Assembly: GCA_963791615.1 (NCBI GenBank)
Contig: CAWBTE010000017.1
Coordinates: 248,001 to 312,000, forward strand
Length of the DNA: 64,000 nt
Direction: 5' to 3'
DNA from: CAILZL01 sp963791615
Lineage (GTDB): Bacteria; Pseudomonadota; Gammaproteobacteria; Steroidobacterales; Steroidobacteraceae
Shown: one piece after another, positions 26,887 through 37,446 of the stretch
How the letters are laid out: each line of letters begins with the position of its first letter
Position numbering within the stretch: the stretch's first letter is position 1
Notes under the pieces: model-generated
Told to the model about the DNA's origin: nothing
What the model saw: the letters and a program-made list of their open reading frames with translations, nothing else
The model's database searches: none
Made by a program: the position numbers and the translations under genes

Positions 26887-27525
26887 CTATGCGTGATCAA
26901 ACCTGCCAGTGCGCAGGAACACGGCGATCTGCTGCGCCACCAGTGGCGAGAACAGCATGCTGGTGTGACTGACCGGCAGGATGATGTGATCAGCCGCGCC
27001 TTCAAGGCGGGTTTCTTCGATGAGCACGGTGCCATCGCTGTTTTCCGCAAGATCGCCCGAGATGAAGCGGCCCAGACCCATGTTGTCGGAGCCGGCAATA
27101 AGGCCGATATCGCGTCGACCATCCCATTGGCGAGGTTGCCTGGACACCAACTCGTCAATGGCGGAATCCCCCACGGCCATACGTCCCAGCGTACTTCCGG
27201 CCATGACTTGCGCGGCGCGGCTGCCCTGCAGCGGCGATCCGATCAGCACCGCACGACCCGGTAGCAGATCGTTGCTGGATTCGAGCAGCTTGTAGACAAC
27301 CACACCGCCCAGGCTGTGACCGATGAAGTGCAAACGCTGGCAATGTTGTTGCTGCGCGAGTTCGCGAAGGTTGCGTACATGATCAGCCATGTGACCAGTG
27401 ACGGATGCGTAAGAAAACATCTCGCAGTTGAAACCATAGTCGGTTTCCAGACGCCGCTTGAGCAGCGCCTGCTCAAGGCCGGTCATCCACAGGCCGTGCA
27501 CGAGGAGGATGGTTTCAGATGGCAT
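26887..27525 (-). CDS. Alpha/beta hydrolase (lipase-like)
   Basis: A 212-residue serine hydrolase starting at ATG 27525 (MPSETILLVHGLWMTG). LLVHG is the oxyanion block, and GHSLGG puts the nucleophile at Ser71. A C-terminal His is probably in ILPVSHTSMLFS. There is no signal peptide. It resembles small esterases/lipases that recognise acyl esters; the substrate is not predictable. Lying between the PHA locus and aspS, it could act on PHA oligomers, but it lacks clear depolymerase features. Confidence 0.85.
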   Translation of the reverse strand: MPSETILLVHGLWMTGLEQALLKRRLETDYGFNCEMFSYASVTGHMADHVRNLRELAQQQHCQRLHFIGHSLGGVVVYKLLESSNDLLPGRAVLIGSPLQGSRAAQVMAGSTLGRMAVGDSAIDELVSRQPRQWDGRRDIGLIAGSDNMGLGRFISGDLAENSDGTVLIEETRLEGAADHIILPVSHTSMLFSPLVAQQIAVFLRTGRFDHA

Positions 27526-27549
27526 GAAAGGGTTAGGCCTGCGTAGGGT

Positions 27550-27588
27550 GGGTGCCGCACTCACCATCGAAAGCCGGGTGCGGCACCC
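27550..27588. repeat. GC-rich inverted repeat between aspS and the hydrolase gene
   Basis: GGGTGCCGCAC and GTGCGGCACCC form an 11-base perfect stem. It begins 12 bases beyond the aspS stop on the minus strand. There is no T tract, so it may be a REP-like palindrome or a Rho-dependent terminator. Confidence 0.55.
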
Positions 27589-27599
27589 GGCTTACAACA

Positions 27600-29375
27600 T
27601 CAATCCGCCTTCACCGGCAATCTGACGCGAATGTGCAGCTCTTTAAGCTGCGCTTCGCTGACTTCCGTCGGTGCATTGGTAAGCAAGCACGCCGCAGTCT
27701 GCGTCTTGGGGAAGGCAATCACGTCACGAATGCTGTCAGCGCCGGCCATGAGCATCACCAGACGATCCACGCCGAAGGCAAGACCGCCATGCGGTGGTGC
27801 GCCGAACTTCAAGGCTTCCAACAGGAAACCGAATTTGAGTTCGGCTTCTTCCTTGCCGATGCCGAGCAACTCGAACACCGTGGACTGCATGTCCTGTCGA
27901 TGGATGCGCACTGAACCACCACCGACTTCCGAGCCGTTCAGCACCATGTCATAGCCCTTGGACAGTGCGCTTTCCGGGTCGGCCTTGAGCACTTCGGGAT
28001 CGTCGTTCTTCGGTGCAGTGAAAGGATGATGCAACGCCGCCCAGCGCTTGCCATCCTCATCCCATTCGAACATCGGGAAGTCGACCACCCACAGGGGACG
28101 CCAGCCTTCGGCAACCAGCTTCAGATCCTGACCCACCTTGATACGCAATGCGCCGATGGCATCGTTGACCACTTTGGCGCGATCCGCGCCGAAGAACATC
28201 AGGTCGCCATCTTGCGCGCCGGTACGCTCCAGAATGCCGGCGACTGCCGCATCACTGAGGAACTTCAGAATCGGCGACTGCAGACCATCACGACCCTTGG
28301 CAATTTCGTTCACCTTCACATAGGCAAGACCCTTGGCGCCGTAGCGCGCAACGAACGCGGTGTATTCGTCGATCTGCGAACGCGGCATCGCGCCGCCCTT
28401 GGGCACATTCATCGCCACCACGCGACCCTTCGGGTTCTGCGCAGGACCGGCAAACACCTTAAAGTCGCAGTCCTTCACCAGATCAGCAATGTCCTTCAGT
28501 TCCAGCGGAATACGCAGGTCCGGTTTGTCCGAGGCATAACGACGCATGGCTTCCTCATACGTCATACGCGGAAACGGATTGGGCAACTCGGTGTTCATTA
28601 CGGTCTTGAACAAATCGCGAATCAAGCCTTCCATCACATCCGTGATCTGCGCCTCGCTCATGAACGACGTCTCGATATCGAGCTGGGTAAATTCCGGCTG
28701 ACGATCAGCACGTAAATCTTCATCGCGGAAACAACGCACGATCTGGTAGTAACGGTCGAAGCCCGACATCATCAATAATTGCTTGAAGATCTGCGGCGAC
28801 TGCGGTAACGCGAAGAAATGGCCTGGATGGGTGCGGCTGGGCACCAGGTAATCGCGCGCGCCTTCCGGCGTGGCCTTGGTCAGCATCGGCGTTTCCATAT
28901 CGATGAAGCCGGTGTTATCCAGATAGTTGCGCAGCGCCATGGTGACGCGATGACGCAGGCGGATGCGCTGCTGCATGACATCGCGACGCAAGTCCAGGTA
29001 GCGATACTTCAGACGCAGCTCTTCGTTGGTCTGCTCGTCGTGATGGAACGGCGGGGTTTCCGAGCGGTTGAGAATTTCCAGATCGGTACCCAGCATTTCC
29101 ACCTGGCCCGAGGCGAGGTTGGCGTTCGCCGTACCGGCCGGGCGTGGGCGAACCTTACCGGTGACGCGAATACAAAATTCGCTGCGCAGACGTTCAGCGT
29201 TGGCAAATACCTCGGCACGATCCGGATCGAACACCAATTGCAACAGACCCTCGCGGTCGCGCAGATCGATAAAGATCACGCCCCCGTGGTCACGACGGCG
29301 ATGCACCCAACCGGCTACCGACACTTCCTGACCGGCCAGGGTTTCGTTGACCTGACCGCAATAATGAGTACGCAT
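27600..29375 (-). CDS. aspS: Aspartate-tRNA ligase
   Basis: Charges tRNA-Asp; 591 residues from ATG 29375 (MRTHYCGQVNETLAGQEV). The upstream extension to 29435 is not family-like. The OB-fold anticodon domain has GWVHRRRDHGGVIFIDLRD. Class II motif 2 region is FRDEDLRADRQPEFTQLD and motif 3 is GLAFGVDRLVMLMAG. The bacterial GAD insertion is present between them. The gene is intact, in contrast to alaS in the same window. Confidence 0.97.
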   Translation of the reverse strand: MRTHYCGQVNETLAGQEVSVAGWVHRRRDHGGVIFIDLRDREGLLQLVFDPDRAEVFANAERLRSEFCIRVTGKVRPRPAGTANANLASGQVEMLGTDLEILNRSETPPFHHDEQTNEELRLKYRYLDLRRDVMQQRIRLRHRVTMALRNYLDNTGFIDMETPMLTKATPEGARDYLVPSRTHPGHFFALPQSPQIFKQLLMMSGFDRYYQIVRCFRDEDLRADRQPEFTQLDIETSFMSEAQITDVMEGLIRDLFKTVMNTELPNPFPRMTYEEAMRRYASDKPDLRIPLELKDIADLVKDCDFKVFAGPAQNPKGRVVAMNVPKGGAMPRSQIDEYTAFVARYGAKGLAYVKVNEIAKGRDGLQSPILKFLSDAAVAGILERTGAQDGDLMFFGADRAKVVNDAIGALRIKVGQDLKLVAEGWRPLWVVDFPMFEWDEDGKRWAALHHPFTAPKNDDPEVLKADPESALSKGYDMVLNGSEVGGGSVRIHRQDMQSTVFELLGIGKEEAELKFGFLLEALKFGAPPHGGLAFGVDRLVMLMAGADSIRDVIAFPKTQTAACLLTNAPTEVSEAQLKELHIRVRLPVKAD

Positions 29376-29572
29376 GGAAAAGACCTGGGCTGTGGCTGTG
29401 GGCGATTTAAGTAGGCCGGGATGCACTCCCAGCATTGGGATGCCGGGTTTACGCTACGCGTCAATCCCGCCTACAAATGCCCAAGACCTGATTAAAGAGG
29501 CCGCGAATGTTACGGAGGCCGCCCCACCCTAGCAAGGCGCGCGCTCCGTTTTTGCGCCGGACTGACTTCAGT

Positions 29573-30070
29573 TTACTTCTTGCGGGCAGCCGACTTGCCA
29601 GCTGGCTTCTTGGCGACTCTTTTAGCTGTTTTTTTGCCCACAGCCTTTTTCCTGGCAGGCGCTTTTTTAGCAGCGGCCTGCACCAAGAGCTTTTTGGCCG
29701 GCTTAGCCAACTTACCGGTGGTTTTCTTGACCACTTTTTTGGCGGCTTTTTTGGCGGCTTTTTTAGTGGGCGCTTTCTTCAGCGCCTTGCTGGAGCGCAC
29801 TTTGGGCTTTTTGTCGTCACTATCCGCAGCCGCAGCAGGCTCCTTGTCTTCGGCCCCGGCATCGACCAAGTTGCGCTTGTTTTCCTTGTCCGACTTGAAA
29901 TCGGTTTCGTACCAGCCCGCGCCCTTGAGCCGGAACACTGGCGCAGAAATCAGGCGGCGCAACGCATCTTTGCCACAGCTGGGACATTTCTTCAGCGGCG
30001 GCTCGGAAATCTTTTGCAGCGTTTCAACGTAGAACTTGCAGGCAGAACATTCATATTCGTAGATGGGCAT
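29573..30070 (-). CDS. FmdB-type zinc ribbon protein with lysine/alanine-rich histone-H1-like tail
   Basis: The first 70 residues are a classic FmdB zinc ribbon: MPIYEYECSACKF with Cys8/Cys11 and CPSCG with Cys29/Cys32, then LRRLISAPVFRLKGAGWYETDF. Residues about 90-165 are a low-complexity basic tail of KKAAKKA, KKVVKKT and PAKK units, like histone H1 or the tails of AlgP/PhaF. Plain FmdB proteins are usually 70-110 residues, so the tail is an addition. It probably binds nucleic acid. It is cytoplasmic and lies between aspS and clpB, and could be cotranscribed with aspS. Confidence 0.9.
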   Translation of the reverse strand: MPIYEYECSACKFYVETLQKISEPPLKKCPSCGKDALRRLISAPVFRLKGAGWYETDFKSDKENKRNLVDAGAEDKEPAAAADSDDKKPKVRSSKALKKAPTKKAAKKAAKKVVKKTTGKLAKPAKKLLVQAAAKKAPARKKAVGKKTAKRVAKKPAGKSAARKK

Positions 30071-30181
30071 ACTGAACTCATCAGAGTTAAGAACACTAGC
30101 GGATAACAGACCTTGGCCAGTATACGGCAGGGGTTCGGTTCGTCTAAGCCGATCTTTCGCTGCTGGCTCGCTGCGCCGCCG

Positions 30182-32767
<2,586 letters not shown>

Positions 32768-32805
32768 TGCAGTAACCCGTTTAATGAATTCAAAGCTTGC
32801 AGACT

Positions 32806-32833
32806 ATCTAGGGGTAATGCTGCGGAATTCAAC
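32806..32833 (-). promoter_or_regulatory. Probable sigma-32 heat-shock promoter of clpB
   Basis: On the minus strand GTTGAA (32833-32828) and CCCCTAGAT (32814-32806) are separated by 13 bases. This closely fits the heat-shock consensus CTTGAA-N13-15-CCCCATNT. It lies about 40 bases before the clpB start, a suitable leader length. Confidence 0.72.
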
Positions 32834-32915
32834 CGGTGAGGCAATAAGGAAAAGGCGCGAGTCACGTGCAGCGCGCAGGAGCGGTTAGCGAACTGCCCTT
32901 CGAAGCGCGCAGGAA

Positions 32916-32933
32916 GGCCGTTCACGAACGGCC
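32916..32933. repeat. GGCCGTTCACGAACGGCC palindrome
   Basis: A perfect 7-base-arm palindrome (loop CACG) followed by CCTACGG, in the spacer between the ZIP gene stop and the clpB promoter. It belongs to the same family as the palindromes at 33820 and 33860. Confidence 0.7.
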
Positions 32934-32940
32934 CCTACGG

Positions 32941-33801
32941 TTAATGATGCAGCATTTGCCCCATGCCCCAGATCAGCAGCACGCCCAGCGAAATCAACGC
33001 GAACTGCTGCATGCCTGACTCGGCATCGACGCGTTTGTGCAGACCGGGAATCAGGTCGGCCACTGCGATGTAGATGAAACTGGCCGCCGCCAGGGTAATG
33101 GCATAGGGCAGCACGCTCATGGCCGCGCCGAGGGCGAAGTACGCCACCACACCACCAATCACTGAGGTCAGACTGGCGGCGAGATTCAGCCACAGTGCCT
33201 TGCGACGCGGCATGCCACCGTGCAGCAAGATGGCCAGGTCGCCGACTTCCTGCGGGATTTCATGCACGATTACCGCCGCCGCCGTGACCACACCGAGATG
33301 CACATCGGTCATGAAGGCGGCCGCAATCAGCACACCATCCAGCAGGTTATGCAAGCCATCGCCGAACAGGATCATCCAGCCGGTGGCGGCGTGGCGATGC
33401 TGGTCCTGACTCAGCAAGAGCGAAGGCGAGTGGTGCCGCTCAGCAGGCTGCAACAGCTGAATGCGCCCCAGCTTGACCGGTTCTTCCACTGGATGCGCTT
33501 CGCAGGTTTCATGATGGCAATGACGCCACAGCACCAGTTTTTCCAGCACGAAAAAGATCAGCAGGCCGATCAGCAAGGTCAGCCCCACCTGACCGGCGCG
33601 TTCAACACCTGCGGTTTCAATGGCTTCGGGCAACAGATCCAGCAAGGCAGCCGCCAGTAACGCGCCAATGGCCACGCTGACCAGATGCGGCACCCAGTGC
33701 ACGCGCTTGTGCTCGGGCACCAGCAGGAACAGCGACGCGGCCAGCGCGCTGAGTGCGCCACCCAGGGCAGTGGCAGCAATGATCCAGAGTAAGGTCGGCA
33801 T
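32941..33801 (-). CDS. ZIP family metal (zinc/iron) transporter
   Basis: A 286-residue inner-membrane importer of divalent metal. The ATG at 33801 (MPTLLWIIAATALGG) starts the first helix. The frame extends to 33849 through the palindrome repeat and is not used. About eight membrane helices flank a His-rich cytoplasmic loop (HCHHETCEAHPVEE, about 108-121). The two metal-site motifs are DGLHNLLDG and HEIPQEVGDLAILLHGG. Zinc is the likely substrate, but selectivity cannot be read from sequence. Confidence 0.93.
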   Translation of the reverse strand: MPTLLWIIAATALGGALSALAASLFLLVPEHKRVHWVPHLVSVAIGALLAAALLDLLPEAIETAGVERAGQVGLTLLIGLLIFFVLEKLVLWRHCHHETCEAHPVEEPVKLGRIQLLQPAERHHSPSLLLSQDQHRHAATGWMILFGDGLHNLLDGVLIAAAFMTDVHLGVVTAAAVIVHEIPQEVGDLAILLHGGMPRRKALWLNLAASLTSVIGGVVAYFALGAAMSVLPYAITLAAASFIYIAVADLIPGLHKRVDAESGMQQFALISLGVLLIWGMGQMLHH

Positions 33802-33819
33802 GGGCAAATATTGTTGTAG

Positions 33820-33839
33820 GGGCGGTTCGTGAACCGCCC
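33820..33839. repeat. GGGCGGTTCGTGAACCGCCC palindrome
   Basis: A 20-base perfect palindrome, preceded by TTGTAG, directly upstream of the ZIP start and inside the leader of that gene. A second copy in the opposite sense starts 20 bases further right. Confidence 0.85.
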
Positions 33840-33859
33840 GTCTGGGCAACGTCTATCAA

Positions 33860-33879
33860 GGGCGGTTCACGAACCGCCC
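33860..33879. repeat. GGGCGGTTCACGAACCGCCC palindrome
   Basis: Differs from the palindrome at 33820 only in its central bases and is followed by CCTACGG. The two copies can pair with each other as well as fold individually. They fill the spacer between the pgeF stop and the ZIP start. Confidence 0.85.
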
Positions 33880-33917
33880 CTACGGCTTGAAATAAAGCAG
33901 GCAGCCTAGCACGGGCG

Positions 33918-34661
33918 TCAAGCCAGCCAGATCAAACTCGCCATGCGGCCGCCTTGACCGTCACGGCGATAGGAAAAGAAGCGCGTTTCATCGCTGTAGG
34001 TGCATAAGCCACCGCCATACACCGCCTGCACGCCCAGTCGCGCCAGATCCTGACGGGCCAGCAGGTAGAGATCCGCCAGCCAGTGGCCCATGCGCCCACT
34101 GGGCCGGAAGGCCTGCGCTGCCGCAGCATCGCGCGAGGTAAAGGCAATGCGTACTTCATCGCCTACTTCAAAGGTTTGCGGGCCGATGGCCGGACCGAGC
34201 CATGCCATGATTTCAGCACCGGGCAACCCCAGTGAACTCACCGTGGATTCCAGTACTCCGCCAGCCAGTCCGCGCCAGCCTGCATGGGCGGCTGCGACCC
34301 GGTCACCGTCACGATTGCAGAACAACACCGGCAAACAGTCGGCCGTCATCACTACACAGACTTGCCCGGCGCTGCGCGCGATACAGGCATCGGCTTCGGG
34401 TGGGGTAACCCAGCTACCGGCCTCAATCACCCGACTGCCATGCACCTGATTCAACCAGCAAGGCTCGGCTGGCAAATGCAAGGTATTCGTCAGGCGCTGC
34501 CGGTTGCTGCGCACCGCCTCCGGCAGGTCGCCCACATGCGTACCGAGATTAAAGGTATCGAAAGGCGGCGCGCTCACGCCACCCGTGCGCAACGTTGAGG
34601 CCGTACGCACATTGGCAGGCGCGGGCCACTCGGCTTGCAGCCATTCAAATGGCACACGCAT
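33918..34661 (-). CDS. pgeF: Peptidoglycan editing factor PgeF (laccase-domain/YfiH family)
   Basis: A 247-residue cytoplasmic enzyme; family members remove wrongly placed serine from peptidoglycan precursors or act on purine nucleosides. The zinc site is complete: His74 in LNQVHGSRV, Cys109 in MTADCLPVLF and His126 in AAAHAGWRGLAGG. NLGTHVGD is the N-terminal family block. It follows rluD by 3 bases; the rluD-pgeF pair is conserved in proteobacteria. Confidence 0.94.
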   Translation of the reverse strand: MRVPFEWLQAEWPAPANVRTASTLRTGGVSAPPFDTFNLGTHVGDLPEAVRSNRQRLTNTLHLPAEPCWLNQVHGSRVIEAGSWVTPPEADACIARSAGQVCVVMTADCLPVLFCNRDGDRVAAAHAGWRGLAGGVLESTVSSLGLPGAEIMAWLGPAIGPQTFEVGDEVRIAFTSRDAAAAQAFRPSGRMGHWLADLYLLARQDLARLGVQAVYGGGLCTYSDETRFFSYRRDGQGGRMASLIWLA

Positions 34662-34664
34662 GCC

Positions 34665-35696
34665 TCAGGCTCCGCGTGGATCAGCCGCCCGGGCTTTGGC
34701 GGCCGCTTTCTCACTGGCTTTGAGATCGCTGGCCAGCGCCTTCAGTAATTGCTTCATGTCATCCGGCAGCGGCGCTTCACAAGTCACCAGCTTGCCAGTA
34801 ACAGGATGATTGAATTCCAGCTTCGCGGCATGCAGGGCCTGGCGATTAAATCCGCGCAGCGTAGCCTCGAATGCCGGGCTGGAGTTTTTGGGGATGACCA
34901 GCCGCTTGCCATACACGGCATCGCCTACCAGCGGATAACCGGCATGCGTCAGATGCACACGAATCTGGTGCGTGCGACCCGTTTCCAGTTGCAGGCGTAC
35001 ATGGGTGTGAGCACGAAAGCGATTTGCCACCCGATAGTGCGTCACCGCATCGCGGCCATCGGAGCGGATCATCATCTTGATGCGATCTGCGGTATGCCGA
35101 CCGATGGGCTTGTCGATGGTGCCACCGGCAGTCATCACCCCCACACACACGGCTTCGTAGTGACGTTGCACAGCATGTGCCTCGATCATTTCAGTGAGCA
35201 CGGTGTGCGCTTTCAGCGTGCGCGCAATCACCAGCAGGCCACTGGTGTTCTTGTCGATGCGATGCACGATTCCGGCACGCGGCAGCACGGCCAGCTTCGG
35301 GTCGTAGTGCAGCAGCGCATTCTGCAAGGTACCCGCCGGATTACCCGCGCCGGGATGCACCACCAGCCCGGCAGACTTGTTGACCACCAGCACATGCTTG
35401 TCTTCATGGACGATGTTGAGCGCAATCTCCTGCGCCTGTACTCGCGTGTCCGCCTCAAACAACGGCGTGACCACCACCTGCTCGCCGCCCAGCACCGGAT
35501 CCTTGGGACGCAGGGGTCGCCCGCTGACCGCCACCTGCCCGCCCTCGATCCACGCCTTGATGCGGGTACGCGAGTATTCAGGCAGCAGCTCGGCCAGCAC
35601 CTGATCCAGACGCTGGCCGGCATATTCCGGGGGAATGGTCAGTTCGACGGGCTGGTCAACAGGATGGTCGGAATGGGTTTTCAGGTCGTTGGACAT
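34665..35696 (-). CDS. rluD: 23S rRNA pseudouridine synthase RluD
   Basis: Makes pseudouridines 1911, 1915 and 1917 of 23S rRNA. The N-terminal S4 RNA-binding domain spans about 26-85 (AGQRLDQVLAELLPEYSRTR). The catalytic block GIVHRIDKNTSGLLV has the catalytic Asp148. RTHQIRVHLTHAGYPLVGD is the C-terminal family motif. The 343-residue length is normal, with a basic Ala-rich tail. It is divergent from bamD, the classic arrangement. Confidence 0.95.
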   Translation of the reverse strand: MSNDLKTHSDHPVDQPVELTIPPEYAGQRLDQVLAELLPEYSRTRIKAWIEGGQVAVSGRPLRPKDPVLGGEQVVVTPLFEADTRVQAQEIALNIVHEDKHVLVVNKSAGLVVHPGAGNPAGTLQNALLHYDPKLAVLPRAGIVHRIDKNTSGLLVIARTLKAHTVLTEMIEAHAVQRHYEAVCVGVMTAGGTIDKPIGRHTADRIKMMIRSDGRDAVTHYRVANRFRAHTHVRLQLETGRTHQIRVHLTHAGYPLVGDAVYGKRLVIPKNSSPAFEATLRGFNRQALHAAKLEFNHPVTGKLVTCEAPLPDDMKQLLKALASDLKASEKAAAKARAADPRGA

Positions 35697-35861
35697 GCGG
35701 AAACGGCAGGCAGAACCAAATGGCGGGCGCAGAGTCTACACGGTCGCCTGCGCTGATTCAGTCGGGATAATGAGTTGGGATAATTACCCGCTATACTGTC
35801 CGCCCTGTGTTTCGAGCAGCCTGTCAAACAGCCCCCTCCACAAGAATACGCAACCCGCCAC

Positions 35862-36614
35862 ATGCCTACCCTTGCCCCGTTTTCCCGCCTCTTCAGCCGT
35901 ATGGCCGCCCTGTTTCTTGCGGCGCTGATCCTCACCGCCTGCAGTGGCTTTCGCCAGAAAATCGTTACCAATGCCGATGAGCTGTACGACCGGGCTCGCA
36001 AGGAACTCGACAGCCGCGACTACGAGCTGGCGATCAAGGATCTGGAATTGCTGGAAGCCCGCTTCCCGTTCAGCAATGCCACCCGTCAGGCACAGCTGGA
36101 CATGCTGTATGCGTACTACGCCAACGGCGACAAGGAAAACGTCATCGATCAGGCTGACCAGTTCATTCGTGAAAACCCCACGCACCCACGCGTGGACTAT
36201 GCCTACTACATGAAAGGCATGGCCAACATCGATCGCGAGCGCAACTTCCTGGAACGCTGGTTCCGTGCCGATCTGAGCAGGCGACCACCGGACACCACCC
36301 GCACCTCCTTTCAGGCCTTCCAGCAACTGGTCCAGAAATATCCCGACAGTCAGTACGCTGCTGATGCGCGGCAGCGCATGGTCTTCCTGCGCAATCGACT
36401 GGCCAGTTACGAAGTGTATGTCGCGGAGTACTACATGAAGCGCAAGGCCTATGTGGCCGCACTGAACCGCGCCAAGTATGCGATTGAAAATTACGACGGT
36501 GCGCCCTCCATCAAGGCCGCACTGGAAATCTCCCGCGATGCCTACGTCGGGCTGGGCATGAAAGACCTGGCGGACAAGAGCGCACTGATGCTGAGCCAGA
36601 ATTTTCCGCAGTAG
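35862..36614 (+). CDS. bamD: Outer membrane protein assembly factor BamD
   Basis: Essential lipoprotein of the BAM complex that inserts outer membrane proteins. The lipobox LTAC gives Cys27. TPR-like repeats follow: LYDRARKELDSRDYELAIKD, LEARFPFSNATRQAQLDMLY and FLRNRLASYEVYVAEYYMK. The 250-residue length fits. It is divergent from rluD and followed by a strong hairpin terminator. Confidence 0.96.
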   Translation: MPTLAPFSRLFSRMAALFLAALILTACSGFRQKIVTNADELYDRARKELDSRDYELAIKDLELLEARFPFSNATRQAQLDMLYAYYANGDKENVIDQADQFIRENPTHPRVDYAYYMKGMANIDRERNFLERWFRADLSRRPPDTTRTSFQAFQQLVQKYPDSQYAADARQRMVFLRNRLASYEVYVAEYYMKRKAYVAALNRAKYAIENYDGAPSIKAALEISRDAYVGLGMKDLADKSALMLSQNFPQ

Positions 36615-36621
36615 TGATCCG

Positions 36622-36661
36622 AACCTCGTCGGGGCGGCTCACGAGCCGCCCCGACGAGGTT
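36622..36661 (+). terminator. Terminator after bamD, in palindrome-family sequence
   Basis: An 18-base perfect stem (AACCTCGTCGGGGCGGCT pairing with its mirror) with loop CACG, starting 8 bases after the bamD stop and followed by a short T run. Its core GGGGCGGCTCACGAGCCGCCCC is related to the GGGCGGTTC palindromes nearby. It can also serve the convergent aldolase gene. Confidence 0.85.
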
Positions 36662-36675
36662 TACATCAGAGTCTG

Positions 36676-37353
36676 TTACTTGTATTCGAGACCCAGGGCC
36701 GCCAGCGGCTCGCGGAACTTGTTCAGGTCCATACCCAACTCGCCAGCGGCAAACTGCTTGCGTCGACCTGCCTCAGTCGCGGTGCGCTTGGCCGCCGCTG
36801 CGGCGACCTTGGCCGCATCGGCACGCGGCACCACCACCACACCATCATCGTCGGCGACGATCACATCGCCCGGCTCCACACGCTGTGCGGCGCAGATGAT
36901 GGGCACGTTCACCGAGCCCAGACTGGCTTTAATGGTGCCTTGCGCGAAGATGCACTTGCTCCATACCGGGAACTTCATGTCTTCCAGCGTAGCTACATCG
37001 CGTACGCCCGCATCGATGATCAGACCAATTCCGCCATGCGCCTGAGCCGAGGTCGCCAGCAGGTCACCGAAATAACCGTCGTTGCAGGGCGAGGTGGGCG
37101 CAACCACCAGTATGTCGCCGGGCTTCAGGACTTCGATGGCAACGTGAATCATCCAGTTGTCGCCGGGCGGCACGGAAACGGTCACCGCCGAACCCGCGAT
37201 GGCGACACGTCGATAAATAGGCCGCATGTAATGCGCCAGCAAGCCGGTACGCCCCTGCGCCTCGTGGACAGTAGCGACGCCATAGGTGGCCAATGCTTCA
37301 ATGTCACTGGCGGCGGCACGCGCAATTTCGCGCACGACAACATGTTTGCTCAC
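36676..37353 (-). CDS. RraA-like protein, 4-carboxy-4-hydroxy-2-oxoadipate aldolase / oxaloacetate decarboxylase type
   Basis: A 225-residue member of the RraA/HMG-CHA aldolase family, which cleaves 4-carboxy-4-hydroxy-2-oxoadipate to pyruvate and oxaloacetate in protocatechuate and gallate breakdown. The GTG at 37353 (VSKHVVVREIAR) is chosen because GAGGAAATTCC precedes it. Family residues are in LIIDAGVRDVATL (Arg-Asp metal/substrate pair) and DGYFGDLLATSAQAHG. The longer C-terminal tail (RTATEAGRRKQFAAGELG) distinguishes aldolases from true RraA. No other lig-type ring-cleavage gene is adjacent. Confidence 0.83.
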   Translation of the reverse strand: MSKHVVVREIARAAASDIEALATYGVATVHEAQGRTGLLAHYMRPIYRRVAIAGSAVTVSVPPGDNWMIHVAIEVLKPGDILVVAPTSPCNDGYFGDLLATSAQAHGGIGLIIDAGVRDVATLEDMKFPVWSKCIFAQGTIKASLGSVNVPIICAAQRVEPGDVIVADDDGVVVVPRADAAKVAAAAAKRTATEAGRRKQFAAGELGMDLNKFREPLAALGLEYK

Positions 37354-37446
37354 GGAATTTCCTCTTGACTTGCGAGAGATAAAAAGCAGCGACAATTCTA
37401 GCCAACATGACTCAATGGGGGTTATTGATTAACGCTCTTCGCAGTT

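Noticed and set aside
34749..35756. A 335-codon plus-strand frame
   Set aside because: It is antisense to rluD, whose catalytic and S4 motifs are intact.
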